Made by a program: the position numbers and the translations under genes. Under the pieces are notes generated by a model. The model worked only from the letters and a program-made list of their open reading frames with translations, was not told the DNA's origin and searched no databases. Positions 43,191-52,898 of a stretch of DNA of 64,000 nucleotides are shown one piece after another. Each line of letters begins with the position of its first letter. Position 1 is the stretch's first letter. The DNA is from Armatimonadota bacterium (GTDB taxonomy: Bacteria; Armatimonadota; Fimbriimonadia; Fimbriimonadales; Fimbriimonadaceae): contig JACRPN010000005.1 of NCBI GenBank assembly GCA_016223145.1, positions 213,819-277,818 on the forward strand, read 5' to 3'.

Positions 43191-44591
43191 ATGGACCAGT
43201 ATTCTTTGGAAGATTCCGATCTGCAGATTCGCTTGCGCGGCGCTTGGGAACAGGTGTTGCGGCGTCTCGGCTCCGACACACCGCCGGCTTGGATGGACCG
43301 GTTTCTCAAACCCCTCGTACCCGTGGAGTGCGCCGACGGGCTGCTCGTGATGACAGCGCCCGGGAAATTCGTTTGCGAGTGGGTTTCAAAGCGCTATCGC
43401 GAGAAGCTACAGGCGATGTGGAGCGATGAACTAGGGGAGGAAATCGAGCTGGAACTGGTCGCTGAGCCAAGGGAGCGGCAGACGCCGATGGCGGCAACCA
43501 GCTCCGGCCTTGCGCCCGCCGCGACCGCGGTGGTCGCGATGCCCGCGACCCCAGAACCCCAGAAATTCAAGCTGATCGACCGCTATAGCTTCGACACGTT
43601 CATCGTTGGGCAGAGCAATCGGTTGGCGTTCGCCGGCGCTCAGGCCGTCGCCAAAGACCCCGGCGGCAAGTACAACCCGCTGTTCATCTACGGCGCTTCC
43701 GGGCTCGGCAAGACCCACCTGCTGCACTCGATCGCTCGGGACATCTGGAAGCGAGACCCGCGGTTCTTGCTCGTCTACATGTCCGCGCAACAATTCGCCG
43801 AAGAATTCGTTCAGGCGCTGCAGAACAACCGCATCGACCAGTTTCGGCGCGCGCAGAGAAACGTGGGCGTTTGGCTCCTCGACGACATCCAGTTCATCGC
43901 CGGCAAGGAAAAGACGCAGGAGGAGGTGTTCCACACCTTCAACTATCTGCACTCGCTCGGTAAGCAGATCGTCATCTGCTCGGATCGGGCGCCTCGGGAA
44001 TTGCACTTACTGGATGAGCGGCTGCGATCACGCTTTGAGGCCGGCCTCGTGGCGGACGTTCAGCTTCCGGACACTGAGACGCGATGCGCGATCGTGCTCA
44101 AGAAGGCGGAGCAGGAAGGGATCGCGCTTGCCACAGACGTTGCCATGCACCTTGCAGAAAGCGTCCCGGGCAACATCCGAATTTTGGAGGGCGCCCTGAC
44201 CAAGCTGGTGGCTCAAGCGAGCATCGAAGGCCTAGAGCCGTCGGTGGAGCTTGCCACCAGCATCATCGAGGCGTACTACAAAAACCACGGCATGCAAAAG
44301 CCGGGCTTTGAGCAAATTGTCCAGGCGGTCAGCAGCCATTTTAAGATCAGTATCGACGAGATTCGCGGCCACTCGCGTAAGGCGCCAATCGTTCACGCAC
44401 GCCATGTGGCGGTGTTCATCACGAGGGAGCTTACTGGGGACTCCTGGAAGCACATCGGGGCGCTTTTTGGGGATCGCGACCATACCTCGATGATGCACGG
44501 CTACCAAAAGATCAGCGAGATGATGATTCGGGACCGCGATTTGCGATCGTCGGTCAAGCAGCTGATCCGCAACCTTTGCCCTGAGATGTAA
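43191..44591 (+). CDS. dnaA: Chromosomal replication initiator DnaA
   Basis: A 466-residue DnaA with all four domains. Domain I is at 1-~75. A short domain II linker follows (Ala/Thr-rich). The AAA+ domain has Walker A GASGLGKT at 168-175, Walker B WLLDDIQFIAGKEKTQEE and box VII-type RSRFEAGL. Domain IV has the DNA-binding signature GDRDHTSMMHGYQKI. The frame is open to 43077, but ATG 43191 gives the normal start. It is not followed by dnaN; the neighbours are unrelated. Confidence 0.96.
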   Translation: MDQYSLEDSDLQIRLRGAWEQVLRRLGSDTPPAWMDRFLKPLVPVECADGLLVMTAPGKFVCEWVSKRYREKLQAMWSDELGEEIELELVAEPRERQTPMAATSSGLAPAATAVVAMPATPEPQKFKLIDRYSFDTFIVGQSNRLAFAGAQAVAKDPGGKYNPLFIYGASGLGKTHLLHSIARDIWKRDPRFLLVYMSAQQFAEEFVQALQNNRIDQFRRAQRNVGVWLLDDIQFIAGKEKTQEEVFHTFNYLHSLGKQIVICSDRAPRELHLLDERLRSRFEAGLVADVQLPDTETRCAIVLKKAEQEGIALATDVAMHLAESVPGNIRILEGALTKLVAQASIEGLEPSVELATSIIEAYYKNHGMQKPGFEQIVQAVSSHFKISIDEIRGHSRKAPIVHARHVAVFITRELTGDSWKHIGALFGDRDHTSMMHGYQKISEMMIRDRDLRSSVKQLIRNLCPEM

Positions 44592-44690
44592 TGCGGTGTG
44601 GCCAAGTGCAGGCTCTGCACGGCCACCTTGCCTGCTCGGCCAAGCTCAAAACTGCGGGTTTGGGGGCAGGGCTTCGGTCTTGACGCCTCC

Positions 44691-46139
44691 TTAGGCGGAT
44701 CGCCTGATGGGAGAGAGCGTCCACAGCGCCGCTCCAGCGATGATCAGCAAGAGCAGCCCGGTGTTCTCAGCGCTGAGGAAGGTCGCGGGGACCAGCGCCG
44801 AGAGCAGAAGGGGTGTGGCGATGCCCCAAGCTTCTCTATGTTTGCCCCCGAGGGCGCCGAGACCCGCAAGCGCCGCTCCAAGCAAGGGGCCGACGAGCAG
44901 CCCTGCCACCGGGCCGATGTAGGGTGCGAGCACGAGAGGCGAGCCGAACCCGAATCCGAGCATCACGGCGGCGCGCGCCAGGCGGGCGGGGCCAAACCTC
45001 ACCCCGCGGGCCATGCCTCCTACAACCAAGGTCGCAAGGCCAATGAGCAACGCGAACGGCGCCATTGCCAGGGCCTGCAGGGACCCATCGCTGGTTGACG
45101 AGTCCTTCTGAAATTTGAGCCCGATACGCTGCTGGGAAATGACGTCTTTGAGCTGCCAGGTGGCGCTCGTCTCGGAGCTGCTGACGGGCTGGATGCTGCC
45201 GCGAACAAAGCGAAGAGGCATCTCGGACGTCACGTCGAGACGAAGGCTCTTGACCCTCCTGCGCTGGGACCCGAGGTCGTATTGCCACTGTGTGCCGCCG
45301 TTTGCCCGAAACGTGGCCACAGCCTTCTTCGTGGCGCCGGCGTTGACCGTGCCCTCCCAGACATAGGCGTCAGTATCGGGGTCCTGTCGGACCTCTTCCC
45401 CGTCGATCTTCACGCTCAGGTCCCGGATTGTGCCGCCATCGGGTAGCGGAAATGAGAACCGGCCCAGGATGGCATCAGGTTGGCCGTTCTTGAATGCGAA
45501 CTCGCCCTCGAAAGCGATTTCGAACCCATCGGTGCCCGAGGGTTTGAACGTGGCTTTCAGCGTGGACTGCTCAAACGGGATCGGCTCCTCGACCTTTTGG
45601 GTTGCTTCGCGTGTGAACACGACGTCCTGCCCACTCTGCCGGAAAGTGTCCCGGAGGCGAATGATGCTCTCGGCCGTGGGATCGGTGAGATATGGGGAGA
45701 GGACGCCGATGCCCTGTTCCCCGATCGTCTGCAGGAAGCTCGGAGGCAGCGTGAGGGTACGGGTGTAGGTTTTTTCACTAATGGAGGCAGCCGCGGGCCC
45801 AAACTGATAGACCGGCGGCGCGTCCTCGGTTGGCCTCCGGGTGGCCTCCGCGGAGTCCCGCCACTCCATGTTGGTGCGCGCAAGGCCCGAGAGCGCGCCC
45901 AACCCATGCCAAAAACACACTACGAGAACCCCGACGCCAAGGTAGCCCCAGGCTCGCGCGCCCCAACCGCCCACGGACGAAAGCCGGCCCTTGAGCCCTT
46001 CGGGATCGCGATTGGCGGCGATCGCCCCGGCAACGGCCGCCAGCCCCAGAAGAACGGCGATGGGCAGCGCAGCCTCTAGGAGCAGATTACGAACTCCCTC
46101 CAGCCCGGCAATGAAAGCCTGGACGATCGCCTGACCCAT
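44691..46139 (-). CDS. Hypothetical multi-spanning membrane protein
   Basis: A 482-residue protein. Two hydrophobic helices at the N-terminus (about 18-40 and 70-90) lead to a ~230-residue extracytoplasmic beta-rich domain (VYQFGPAAASISEKTYTRTLTLPPSFLQTIGEQG...), then a C-terminal bundle of five to six helices (LQALAMAPFALLIGLATLVVGG...NTGLLLLIIAGAALWTL). I recognise no family; the layout suggests a sensor or envelope protein. ATG 46139 is preferred over 46181. Confidence 0.7.
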   Translation of the reverse strand: MGQAIVQAFIAGLEGVRNLLLEAALPIAVLLGLAAVAGAIAANRDPEGLKGRLSSVGGWGARAWGYLGVGVLVVCFWHGLGALSGLARTNMEWRDSAEATRRPTEDAPPVYQFGPAAASISEKTYTRTLTLPPSFLQTIGEQGIGVLSPYLTDPTAESIIRLRDTFRQSGQDVVFTREATQKVEEPIPFEQSTLKATFKPSGTDGFEIAFEGEFAFKNGQPDAILGRFSFPLPDGGTIRDLSVKIDGEEVRQDPDTDAYVWEGTVNAGATKKAVATFRANGGTQWQYDLGSQRRRVKSLRLDVTSEMPLRFVRGSIQPVSSSETSATWQLKDVISQQRIGLKFQKDSSTSDGSLQALAMAPFALLIGLATLVVGGMARGVRFGPARLARAAVMLGFGFGSPLVLAPYIGPVAGLLVGPLLGAALAGLGALGGKHREAWGIATPLLLSALVPATFLSAENTGLLLLIIAGAALWTLSPIRRSA

Positions 46140-46197
46140 GGTGCCCAAGTCTATACCATTGCCCGAGCGATTGTGGTGCAATTATCTGCAAGATGCC

Positions 46198-46227
46198 TTG
46201 ACATGATAGGCAACGTTCGTCTACACT
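46198..46227 (+). promoter_or_regulatory. Sigma-70-type promoter of the DUF1579-like gene
   Basis: TTGACA (46198-46203), an 18-nt spacer and TACACT (46222-46227), followed by GGAGGAGG 5-12 nt before the ATG at 46265. A conventional leadered promoter, unlike the leaderless boxes elsewhere. Confidence 0.75.
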
Positions 46228-46264
46228 TTCCAAATCCCAGTTTGCGCTGGAGGAGGAAGAATCG

Positions 46265-46798
46265 ATGAGGAAACTTGGACTCTTTTTCGTTGGACTCGCC
46301 ACGATGGCGCTCGCCGCACCTCGCCAAGAGGGCATGATGCCGCCGCCCAAAGAACTCGCTGCGCTCAATTACATGCTTGGGAGTTTCACGGGCAAGATGG
46401 ACTTCTACATGGGGGGCCCCAACCCGACTAAGTCGAAGGGCTCGGTTCGCACGGCCAAGACGATGGGCGGAATGTGGGTCGAAGGCCATCACACCTACGA
46501 TATGGGCGGCATGAAGATGGATGGCAGGCAGCTTCTCTCTTACGACCCCGCCAAGAAGCAGTACGTCGGCTATTGGTTCGATCAGGCGGCGCCTGGAGCC
46601 ATGGAATTGAGCGGGAACATCGCGGGCGGCAAGCTCGTGCTTATCAGCAAGCCGACACCGGTTCCCGGCATGCAGGGCGATCAGGTGTTTCGGGCGACCT
46701 ACTCGAAGAAGGGCGCCAAGAGCTATGACTTTCGTCTTGAGATGAAGAGCGGCGACAAGTGGGATCCGATGATCGTGGGAGTCTATACAAAGAAGTAG
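46265..46798 (+). CDS. Secreted DUF1579-like protein
   Basis: A 177-residue exported protein (signal MRKLGLFFVGLATMALAA). The body shows ALNYMLGSFTGKMDFY, MGGMWVEGHHTYDMGGMKMDGRQLLSYDP and QYVGYWFDQ, as in the DUF1579 family, a lipocalin-like barrel of unknown function. It has a strong Shine-Dalgarno and a good sigma-70 promoter, so it is likely well expressed. Confidence 0.75.
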   Translation: MRKLGLFFVGLATMALAAPRQEGMMPPPKELAALNYMLGSFTGKMDFYMGGPNPTKSKGSVRTAKTMGGMWVEGHHTYDMGGMKMDGRQLLSYDPAKKQYVGYWFDQAAPGAMELSGNIAGGKLVLISKPTPVPGMQGDQVFRATYSKKGAKSYDFRLEMKSGDKWDPMIVGVYTKK

Positions 46799-46850
46799 TC
46801 CCACGTTTGGGAACCCTGGGGCGGGCGATCAGGTAGTTTCAGCTACCGCT

Positions 46851-49022
46851 ATGACGACTCGATTTCCTGCCCTAGCCCTGCTTGCCGCTGCAGTCTGTGC
46901 CGTCCAGGCACACGCTCAGCGGGCCAACCCATTTGCTCCGCCGCAAGCCTCGCTGCACTATGCGCCCGATCGCACCTGCGATTTGCAGCACCTTGAGGTG
47001 TTTGTCGACGTGGATTACGGCAAGCGCACGATCAAGGGCACGGCGATCAACACGCTGAGCCCCCTGCGCAACGGGGTGGCCGAGGTGCTGCTGCACGCGG
47101 GCACGGGGCTCAGTGTGTCTGGGGTGAAGGTCAACGGCGCCACGGCCGCCTTCCGGAGAAACGGCCGACAGCTTTTTGTGTCGGTGCCCAGAGTCGCCAA
47201 GGGCGGCAAGCTTGTGATCTCGATCGCCTACTCCTCGATCAACTCCCAAGGGCGAGGGTTTGGGCAAGGGGGAGGCGGTTGGCACTGGATTCAGCCTGGG
47301 AACACCGGCATCAAGACGCGCGTCGGCTTCTGGACGCAGGGCGAATCGGAATACAACTCCGAGTGGGTGCCCACCTGGGACTACCCCAACGACCTCGCCA
47401 CCAGCACCACGCACACGACGGTCCAAGCCGATTGGGACGTCATCGGCAACGGCGTCCTTTCCCAGACCAAGCTCAGCCCCGACAAGAAGCGCAAGACCGT
47501 AACCTGGCACATGGCGCTGCCGCATGCCACCTATCTTCTGGCCATTTACGGCGGGCCTTTCGACATTAAGAAGGCCAAGTGGGAGGACCGCGAGCTTTGG
47601 TACGTCGTCCCGAGGGGAGAGGGCTACCTGATCGACGACTCCTTCGGCGATACCCCCGACATGCTGACGTTCTTCTCGCAACGCGTCGGGTTCAAATATC
47701 CTTGGCCAAAGTACGCCCAGTGCGCCATGTACGATTTTGGCGGCGGCATGGAGAACGTCAGCGCCACCAACCTTGGCGAGGGTGCGCTTTCCGAAGCCCG
47801 CGACGGCTTTCGGCGCATGGCGAGCTTGAACTCGCACGAGCTCGGGCACCAGTGGTTTGGCGATACCGTCACCTGCAAGGACTGGGGGGACACCTGGCTC
47901 AACGAGAGCTTCGCCACCTTCATGGAGACGATCTACATGGAGCACAGTCGGGGCCGTGACGCTTACCTCTGGGAGGTCGAGGACAACACCCAGGGCTATC
48001 TGCAGGAGGCGCGCCGGTACAAACGGCCGGTGAGCACGAAAATGTACTCAAACGGGGATGCAATGTTCGACTCGCACTCCTATCCCAAGGGCGGTACCAT
48101 CCTCCACACCCTGCGCAAGTATCTGGGCGATGAGAGCTTCTTTGCGGGGCTCTCGGCTTACCTAAACAAGTGGAAGCACACGCCCGTAGAAAGCGCGCAG
48201 CTTCGGCGGGCGATGACGGAGGCCACCGGAATCAACTGTGAGCCGTTCTGGGCGCAGTGGATCGAGAAGCCTGGGCACCCGGTACTGGACTACACGTGGA
48301 CCCATGACGCCGGAAAGCTGAAGCTGACGGTCAAGCAAACGCAAGACACGAGCGACGGAACCCCCATCTACGACATCCCCGCAAAAATCGGCTTTGTTGC
48401 GCCCGGGGCGTCCGCTATGACGTTTGCGCCCGTGCATCTGAGCAAAGCAGAGGAGACCTTCGAGATCCCGATGGCGGCCAAGCCCCTGTGCGTGGTGCTG
48501 GATCCGGAGCACGACTTCCTCCGCGAGATTCCGAATCTGCATTGGGCCGATTCAGAACTGCCTTCCATCCTGCAATTCGCGCGAAACCCGTCGGATCGAT
48601 CGGAGGCTATGCGTCGGATGCTCCAGAACCCTTCCGATGAGAACGTCCGGCTCATCGTAGCCGAATTGGCCAAGGACCTGAACCCGCGCCAGCCGGTTTT
48701 CCGCCAGGTGTTCGGCCTTTCGAACCTCGACAAGCCAGAACTGAGGAGCTTCTGGATGCAGCAGCTCAACCACCCGAACATGGACCGCCAAGCCCAGGCC
48801 GCCTCGGCCCTGGCCAGGCTTCCATCCGATCCGGGCACCGTCGCGCGGTTCCGCGCGCTGATCAACGACAAGACGGCGATCCAGGTGGTCACAACCTGCA
48901 TCAACGCCCTTGCGAAGTGGGACGCAAAAGCCAACGCCGACGTGTTCAAAAAGGCTCAGGGCATCAAGGACCGGCGCGGACGCATCAAGCGCGCCGCCGA
49001 TTCGGCGCTCTCTGGCGGCTAG
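46851..49022 (+). CDS. Secreted M1 family aminopeptidase
   Basis: A 723-residue zinc peptidase with a signal peptide (LALLAAAVCAVQAHA). The exopeptidase motif is GGGMEN, the zinc site HELGHQWFGD has H329, E330 and H333, and the third ligand is E352 in NESFATF. The N-terminal saddle and C-terminal helical regions of gluzincins are present (FFAGLSAYLNKWKHTPVES...EPFWAQWIEKPGHPVLDY). It probably removes N-terminal residues from peptides in the periplasm or outside the cell. Confidence 0.93.
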   Translation: MTTRFPALALLAAAVCAVQAHAQRANPFAPPQASLHYAPDRTCDLQHLEVFVDVDYGKRTIKGTAINTLSPLRNGVAEVLLHAGTGLSVSGVKVNGATAAFRRNGRQLFVSVPRVAKGGKLVISIAYSSINSQGRGFGQGGGGWHWIQPGNTGIKTRVGFWTQGESEYNSEWVPTWDYPNDLATSTTHTTVQADWDVIGNGVLSQTKLSPDKKRKTVTWHMALPHATYLLAIYGGPFDIKKAKWEDRELWYVVPRGEGYLIDDSFGDTPDMLTFFSQRVGFKYPWPKYAQCAMYDFGGGMENVSATNLGEGALSEARDGFRRMASLNSHELGHQWFGDTVTCKDWGDTWLNESFATFMETIYMEHSRGRDAYLWEVEDNTQGYLQEARRYKRPVSTKMYSNGDAMFDSHSYPKGGTILHTLRKYLGDESFFAGLSAYLNKWKHTPVESAQLRRAMTEATGINCEPFWAQWIEKPGHPVLDYTWTHDAGKLKLTVKQTQDTSDGTPIYDIPAKIGFVAPGASAMTFAPVHLSKAEETFEIPMAAKPLCVVLDPEHDFLREIPNLHWADSELPSILQFARNPSDRSEAMRRMLQNPSDENVRLIVAELAKDLNPRQPVFRQVFGLSNLDKPELRSFWMQQLNHPNMDRQAQAASALARLPSDPGTVARFRALINDKTAIQVVTTCINALAKWDAKANADVFKKAQGIKDRRGRIKRAADSALSGG

Positions 49023-49045
49023 GAATCTGCCAAAGGACGGAGTAG

Positions 49046-49064
49046 CACGGGCGTCTCGCCCGTG
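49046..49064. repeat. REP-like palindrome between convergent genes
   Basis: CACGGGCG-tct-CGCCCGTG, 24 nt after the M1 stop, a possible bidirectional terminator and a member of the small-palindrome class. Confidence 0.55.
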
Positions 49065-49114
49065 TTCGCCGGCTACATCCATGGGGCGGCGAGGACGCCT
49101 TGTGCAACAGCGTC

Positions 49115-49453
49115 CTATGGCGCAAACGCGAGCCACCAGGGCACGGCTAGGCCAAGACCGGGCACCAGCCACAGGAGCCCGGTCCAAGCCGGTTTGTCCA
49201 TCGTCTCGGCGATCCCCATCCAGACCAGCGCCATCACGATCCAGCTCACCCAGGGAATCAGCAGGGCCAAGAGCCAGTAGCTATCCCACCCCGCAATGTT
49301 GAGCATCAGCCAGCTGTTGCCAATCGGAACGAACGCCAGCCATGCGTTCTCCTCACCAGCGCGCTTGGCGATGAAATAGAGCGGGATGGCGTTGAGGGCC
49401 CACATGCCCAGCAGAATCCCGAGCGCAAGGTCAGAGGTCAACGATTCAAGCAT
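49115..49453 (-). CDS. Small four-helix membrane protein
   Basis: A 112-residue, almost wholly hydrophobic protein with about four helices (ALGILLGMWALNAIPLYFIAKRAG, WLAFVPIGNSWLMLNIAG, YWLLALLIPWVSWIVMALVWMGIAE, WTGLLWLVPGLGLAVPWWLAF). The AWLAFVPIGN...L pattern resembles DUF5684-type small membrane proteins. Function unknown. Confidence 0.7.
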   Translation of the reverse strand: MLESLTSDLALGILLGMWALNAIPLYFIAKRAGEENAWLAFVPIGNSWLMLNIAGWDSYWLLALLIPWVSWIVMALVWMGIAETMDKPAWTGLLWLVPGLGLAVPWWLAFAP

Positions 49454-49516
49454 CGGCGCACCTTCGTTGAAGGATACGCAGCCCGGACCCCCAGGGATGC
49501 GGCAACTTGCCAGGCC

Positions 49517-50449
49517 TCAGAACTTGATCGTTCGCTTGTCGGCCTCGGAACCCAGATTCCACACCTGAACCTGGCGTCCAGACTTCCACTTGAGCTCTGG
49601 ACAATCCCACCAGGGCAAGGTCTTTCTCGCCAGCACCTTGGCCGTCCTGGTATCGACGATCCAAGCGCGCATCGTTCTTGGCGTTTTGGGGTTCTCGCTT
49701 AAGTCTTGCGGGCTCTCAAAGCCCATTACAAACCGGCCGTCGGGCGAATAGCCATAGGTCGAGCCCTCGCTGATGTTGTCGCTGCAATCCAGGTCTTTTC
49801 CATCCATCGTCGCTGCGTGAAAGGTCGTCCCACACCCACACTCGCTGCCCGAGGTTTCCATGAACGCTTTTGGCAAACGAAGATCGATCGGCTTTCCATC
49901 AAGGACGAACCTGATCTCAGAGATACAGAGGTCCCGGTCCATGCCTCTTGCCACCTCGTCAAAAAGGAGTTTCAAAGTCGAATAGCGCTTGCGGGGGAGG
50001 CTTATCTTTTGCCAGCCCATGTAGTCCTCAAGCTTGGCCTTTGCCACCAGGTTCCTGGCATATTGCGCCTGATTCTCGGCGGTCATGACGCGCAGGGCGG
50101 TTACCCGGTCATTGCGATAGAAAGTCTCGACCGACTTGTTGTAGCCGTTCATGATCTCGATGCCATCGAGGAGGATCGGCTTGGTGAACTCAAAACCGAT
50201 CGCCTTGTTCGTGCCCCAGGTGTCTTTCGTCGAGAGGTCATCCTTGCGTAGCGGGACCGACTTGAAAACCCAGGCCGTCGTGGGGTCCCCGTCGAGCATC
50301 GCCGAAATCGGATAGCCCTTGTACTTCGAGCCCCGGAATAGGTCTTCGCTGGTCATCACCGTTAGCTCCGGCCAGACCGCGCAGGTTGGCGAATAGTCGG
50401 CGGCCGCGCACGCAGCGACAGCCAAGAGCCCAAGCGACAAAAGCTTCAT
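49517..50449 (-). CDS. Secreted discoidin/NADase-type glycan-binding-like protein
   Basis: A 310-residue exported protein (signal MKLLSLGLLAVAACAAA). A jelly-roll F5/8-type module is suggested by YPISAMLDGDPTTAWVFKSVPL, GFEFTKPILLDGIEIMNGY, NDRVTALRVMTAEN and DLCISEIRFVLDG. The C-terminal third has YGYSPDGRFVMGFESP and several Cys residues (SGSECGCGTTFH, LDCSD). It probably binds a glycan or lipid surface. No catalytic site is apparent. Confidence 0.65.
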   Translation of the reverse strand: MKLLSLGLLAVAACAAADYSPTCAVWPELTVMTSEDLFRGSKYKGYPISAMLDGDPTTAWVFKSVPLRKDDLSTKDTWGTNKAIGFEFTKPILLDGIEIMNGYNKSVETFYRNDRVTALRVMTAENQAQYARNLVAKAKLEDYMGWQKISLPRKRYSTLKLLFDEVARGMDRDLCISEIRFVLDGKPIDLRLPKAFMETSGSECGCGTTFHAATMDGKDLDCSDNISEGSTYGYSPDGRFVMGFESPQDLSENPKTPRTMRAWIVDTRTAKVLARKTLPWWDCPELKWKSGRQVQVWNLGSEADKRTIKF

Positions 50450-50542
50450 GTCGATACCCTCACGCTTTGGACGGCGCGTAGGCCGAGGGGTTACGAGAAG
50501 CCGAGACGCGACTCCGCCGTTTCCGTTACGTCCTGGCGCCCC

Positions 50543-52126
50543 CTAGAACGGAACCATCACCTTAAGAATCGGATAGGTGCTTCCCACCGGCAGGCTCTCC
50601 CCGAGCAGCCCCCAGCACGCCACACCGTCCATCGATTCGGGTTCGAGCATGTTGAAGATGAGGATCCCCAGGGGCTGCGACGACTTGACCAAGAACGACC
50701 CCGCAGGGAACTGGCGCTCAACCTCAGCGAAGGTCCCCTCCAACCGAATGAGCCGATGCCCCTGAAAGGCGCTGGGCGCGACCGCGCACTCGGACACCGT
50801 GAAGGCCTGGCCCTTGCCGCTCCATCCGGACTCCAGACGCTGGACCTCCACCCCATGGCGCATCAACAGGCGCGCGACATTCGCTTGGTCCGGTCCAAAG
50901 ACGTAGGCCGCCGGGAACCTGGCCGTCTTGGCGGCCCTGAAGCGGTCGAGGACCTCCATTTCGACCGTCTTCAGATACTTCGGGGCCTTGTTTCTTCCGA
51001 CCGGGTCGTCCGCCTTCGGGTCCTCCAGCAGGATGCCCTCTTTGCCGCGCGAGACCATCTCAAACCGAACCCCCATCTCCGGCGCCTTCTCGGGGTGTTT
51101 GCCCCACTGGACCACCTGCTCGTCGGCGTTCTTCACCATGCGCATGACCCTCGTATGGTCGGCGAACAGGCGGTCCAGGCAATCCCGAAGAAAAGCGTGG
51201 GTGACCTTGATCCGGATTTCGAACGGCTGGAAGCTCGCCGCCTCGCTGAGCAGCGGGATACGATTTCGGATCCCGGCGTAGTTCGAGCAATAGCGGGGCT
51301 CATAGCCGAACGTTGCGAACACCAGCTGCCCGTCCCGTCGCTCCACGTTGCCATAGTCCTGGACTTCCCAGCCGCGCCGTGCCTTGTTGGTCCGGCGAAG
51401 GTCCGCCAGAAGCTCGTCCTGGGCGTACTTTCGAACGGTCTCAAAGGTCGTCGGGTTCAAGGGTGGCGAGTAGGTTTCCCAGTAGCCATGGCGCGTCCCG
51501 TCGGTGGTGTGCAGGTCAAAGCAGACGATGGGATCCCATTTGACATACACGTGCTCCAAAACGGCCCGCCACTCGTTCGATTCAGCCTTCATGCAGTCGC
51601 GGTTCAGGTCAAAGCCCTGCCCATTGGCGCGCTCACCCACCGGGTCCGGTCCATCCTGCGAGCCTCGGTTTCGGTTCAACGGGCCGAACTTGTCGTTGCC
51701 GTCGATGTTGTAGATGGGGTCCACGAGGAACACCATCTTGTCGAGGTATTTGTCCTTCGGGTTCTGGGCAAGCTCCCTGAGGAATTGGAGCGCCGCCTCT
51801 TTGCCTTCGACCTCGCCGGCATGGATGTTGGCCTGGACATAGACCACCATCAGCCCCCGCTTCTTCGCTTCGTCTGGATCGATCGCCGGGTCCTTGGCGA
51901 CGATGACCAGCGGCATGTCCTTGCCCGCCGGGCTCTTCCCAATAAAGGTGAACCTCATGTTCGGCGGATTCTTGGCCTTGAGCGCGTCGAGAAAGGCGAT
52001 CACGTCGGCGTAACTGGACGTGTTGGCGTAGTTGGTAGCCTCCGCCTTGGTCTTGGGCCAGTCTGATTGGAGGGCCGCGGGATGCCCAGCGAGTATCAGC
52101 GCGAGTGCGGTTTGCGCGATCACCAT
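50543..52126 (-). CDS. Secreted M14 family zinc carboxypeptidase
   Basis: A 527-residue protein with a signal (IAQTALALILAG). The zinc site is HxxE in NIHAGEVEGKEAAL (H102, E105), with a later His in CFDLHTTDGT, as in M14 carboxypeptidases; the C-terminal half is an added beta domain. ATG 52126 is preferred to GTG 52165, because the latter lies inside the terminator hairpin of the preceding gene. Confidence 0.88.
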   Translation of the reverse strand: MVIAQTALALILAGHPAALQSDWPKTKAEATNYANTSSYADVIAFLDALKAKNPPNMRFTFIGKSPAGKDMPLVIVAKDPAIDPDEAKKRGLMVVYVQANIHAGEVEGKEAALQFLRELAQNPKDKYLDKMVFLVDPIYNIDGNDKFGPLNRNRGSQDGPDPVGERANGQGFDLNRDCMKAESNEWRAVLEHVYVKWDPIVCFDLHTTDGTRHGYWETYSPPLNPTTFETVRKYAQDELLADLRRTNKARRGWEVQDYGNVERRDGQLVFATFGYEPRYCSNYAGIRNRIPLLSEAASFQPFEIRIKVTHAFLRDCLDRLFADHTRVMRMVKNADEQVVQWGKHPEKAPEMGVRFEMVSRGKEGILLEDPKADDPVGRNKAPKYLKTVEMEVLDRFRAAKTARFPAAYVFGPDQANVARLLMRHGVEVQRLESGWSGKGQAFTVSECAVAPSAFQGHRLIRLEGTFAEVERQFPAGSFLVKSSQPLGILIFNMLEPESMDGVACWGLLGESLPVGSTYPILKVMVPF

Positions 52127-52152
52127 GATGGCTACGCTACCCCAACGGCAAA

Positions 52153-52181
52153 GAACCCCGGCCACTGGGAGGCCGAGGTTC
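52153..52181 (-). terminator. Terminator of the PEP-CTERM protein gene
   Basis: GAACCTCGGCC-tcccagt-GGCCGGGGTTC (minus strand, one mismatch), followed by TTTG, 24 nt past the stop at 52205. Confidence 0.7.
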
Positions 52182-52204
52182 TACGATGCGGAAGGCCAAT
52201 GAGC

Positions 52205-52732
52205 CTACTTGCGTCGGCGTCGGAGCACGACCAACGCGCCACCGGCGAGCGCTGCGATCGACGCGGGTTCAGGAACCGCGTTATAGGTCACATCGTCCAT
52301 CACGAAGAAGCCGTAGGCGTTCGAGACGACCTTAACCTTGTCCACCATTCCGCCGTAGCCGGAGCCCAGCCAGGTTGGCGTCGCGCTCGTATTCATCGAG
52401 CCGCTCGATGCCACCAGGTTGCCGTCATCGTAAAGGTCGAAGGACACGCTCGTCGAGTCTTGGCCGGCGAACCAGGCGCCGTTGAACACGACGTCGCTCG
52501 AGAACTCGAACACGCCGTTCGAGTACGAATATACGCGCTGATGCAGCGAATGGGCGTTATAGGGATTCTGGTCCCAATCGTAATGCTCCCAGCCGCCAAC
52601 CGACCAGGTAATGCCACCGTAGCCATCTGCCACCGCAGCCTGGCCCGAAAGATCGTCGAAATTCACGATCGTCGCCTGCGAAATGCCGACGCCGACCACG
52701 GACAACAGCATAGCTGCAAGAATCTTCTTCAT
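52205..52732 (-). CDS. PEP-CTERM secreted protein
   Basis: A 175-residue exported protein with a strong Shine-Dalgarno (AAGGAGATATCA-ATG) and signal (KKILAAMLLSVVGVGISQA). The body begins IVNFDDLSGQAAVADGYGGITW, a beta-sandwich typical of PEP-CTERM proteins, and the C-terminus is VPEPASIAALAGGALVVLRRRRK, a complete exosortase target (PEP, hydrophobic helix, Arg tail). The function is probably surface or exopolysaccharide associated. Confidence 0.9.
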   Translation of the reverse strand: MKKILAAMLLSVVGVGISQATIVNFDDLSGQAAVADGYGGITWSVGGWEHYDWDQNPYNAHSLHQRVYSYSNGVFEFSSDVVFNGAWFAGQDSTSVSFDLYDDGNLVASSGSMNTSATPTWLGSGYGGMVDKVKVVSNAYGFFVMDDVTYNAVPEPASIAALAGGALVVLRRRRK

Positions 52733-52898
52733 TGATATCTCCTTTTCCCCCAAGTCACTTTGGAAGGGGTCCACTGACGGGACCATCACATTCAATATTA
52801 GAGCCAAACGCGTTATGCGGCTGGCCTGTGTACTGGCAACAATGCCTGACTTTGCCAAAATCCTCGCAAGGTTGCTTAGCTCAAGAAGGCGAGGTGCA

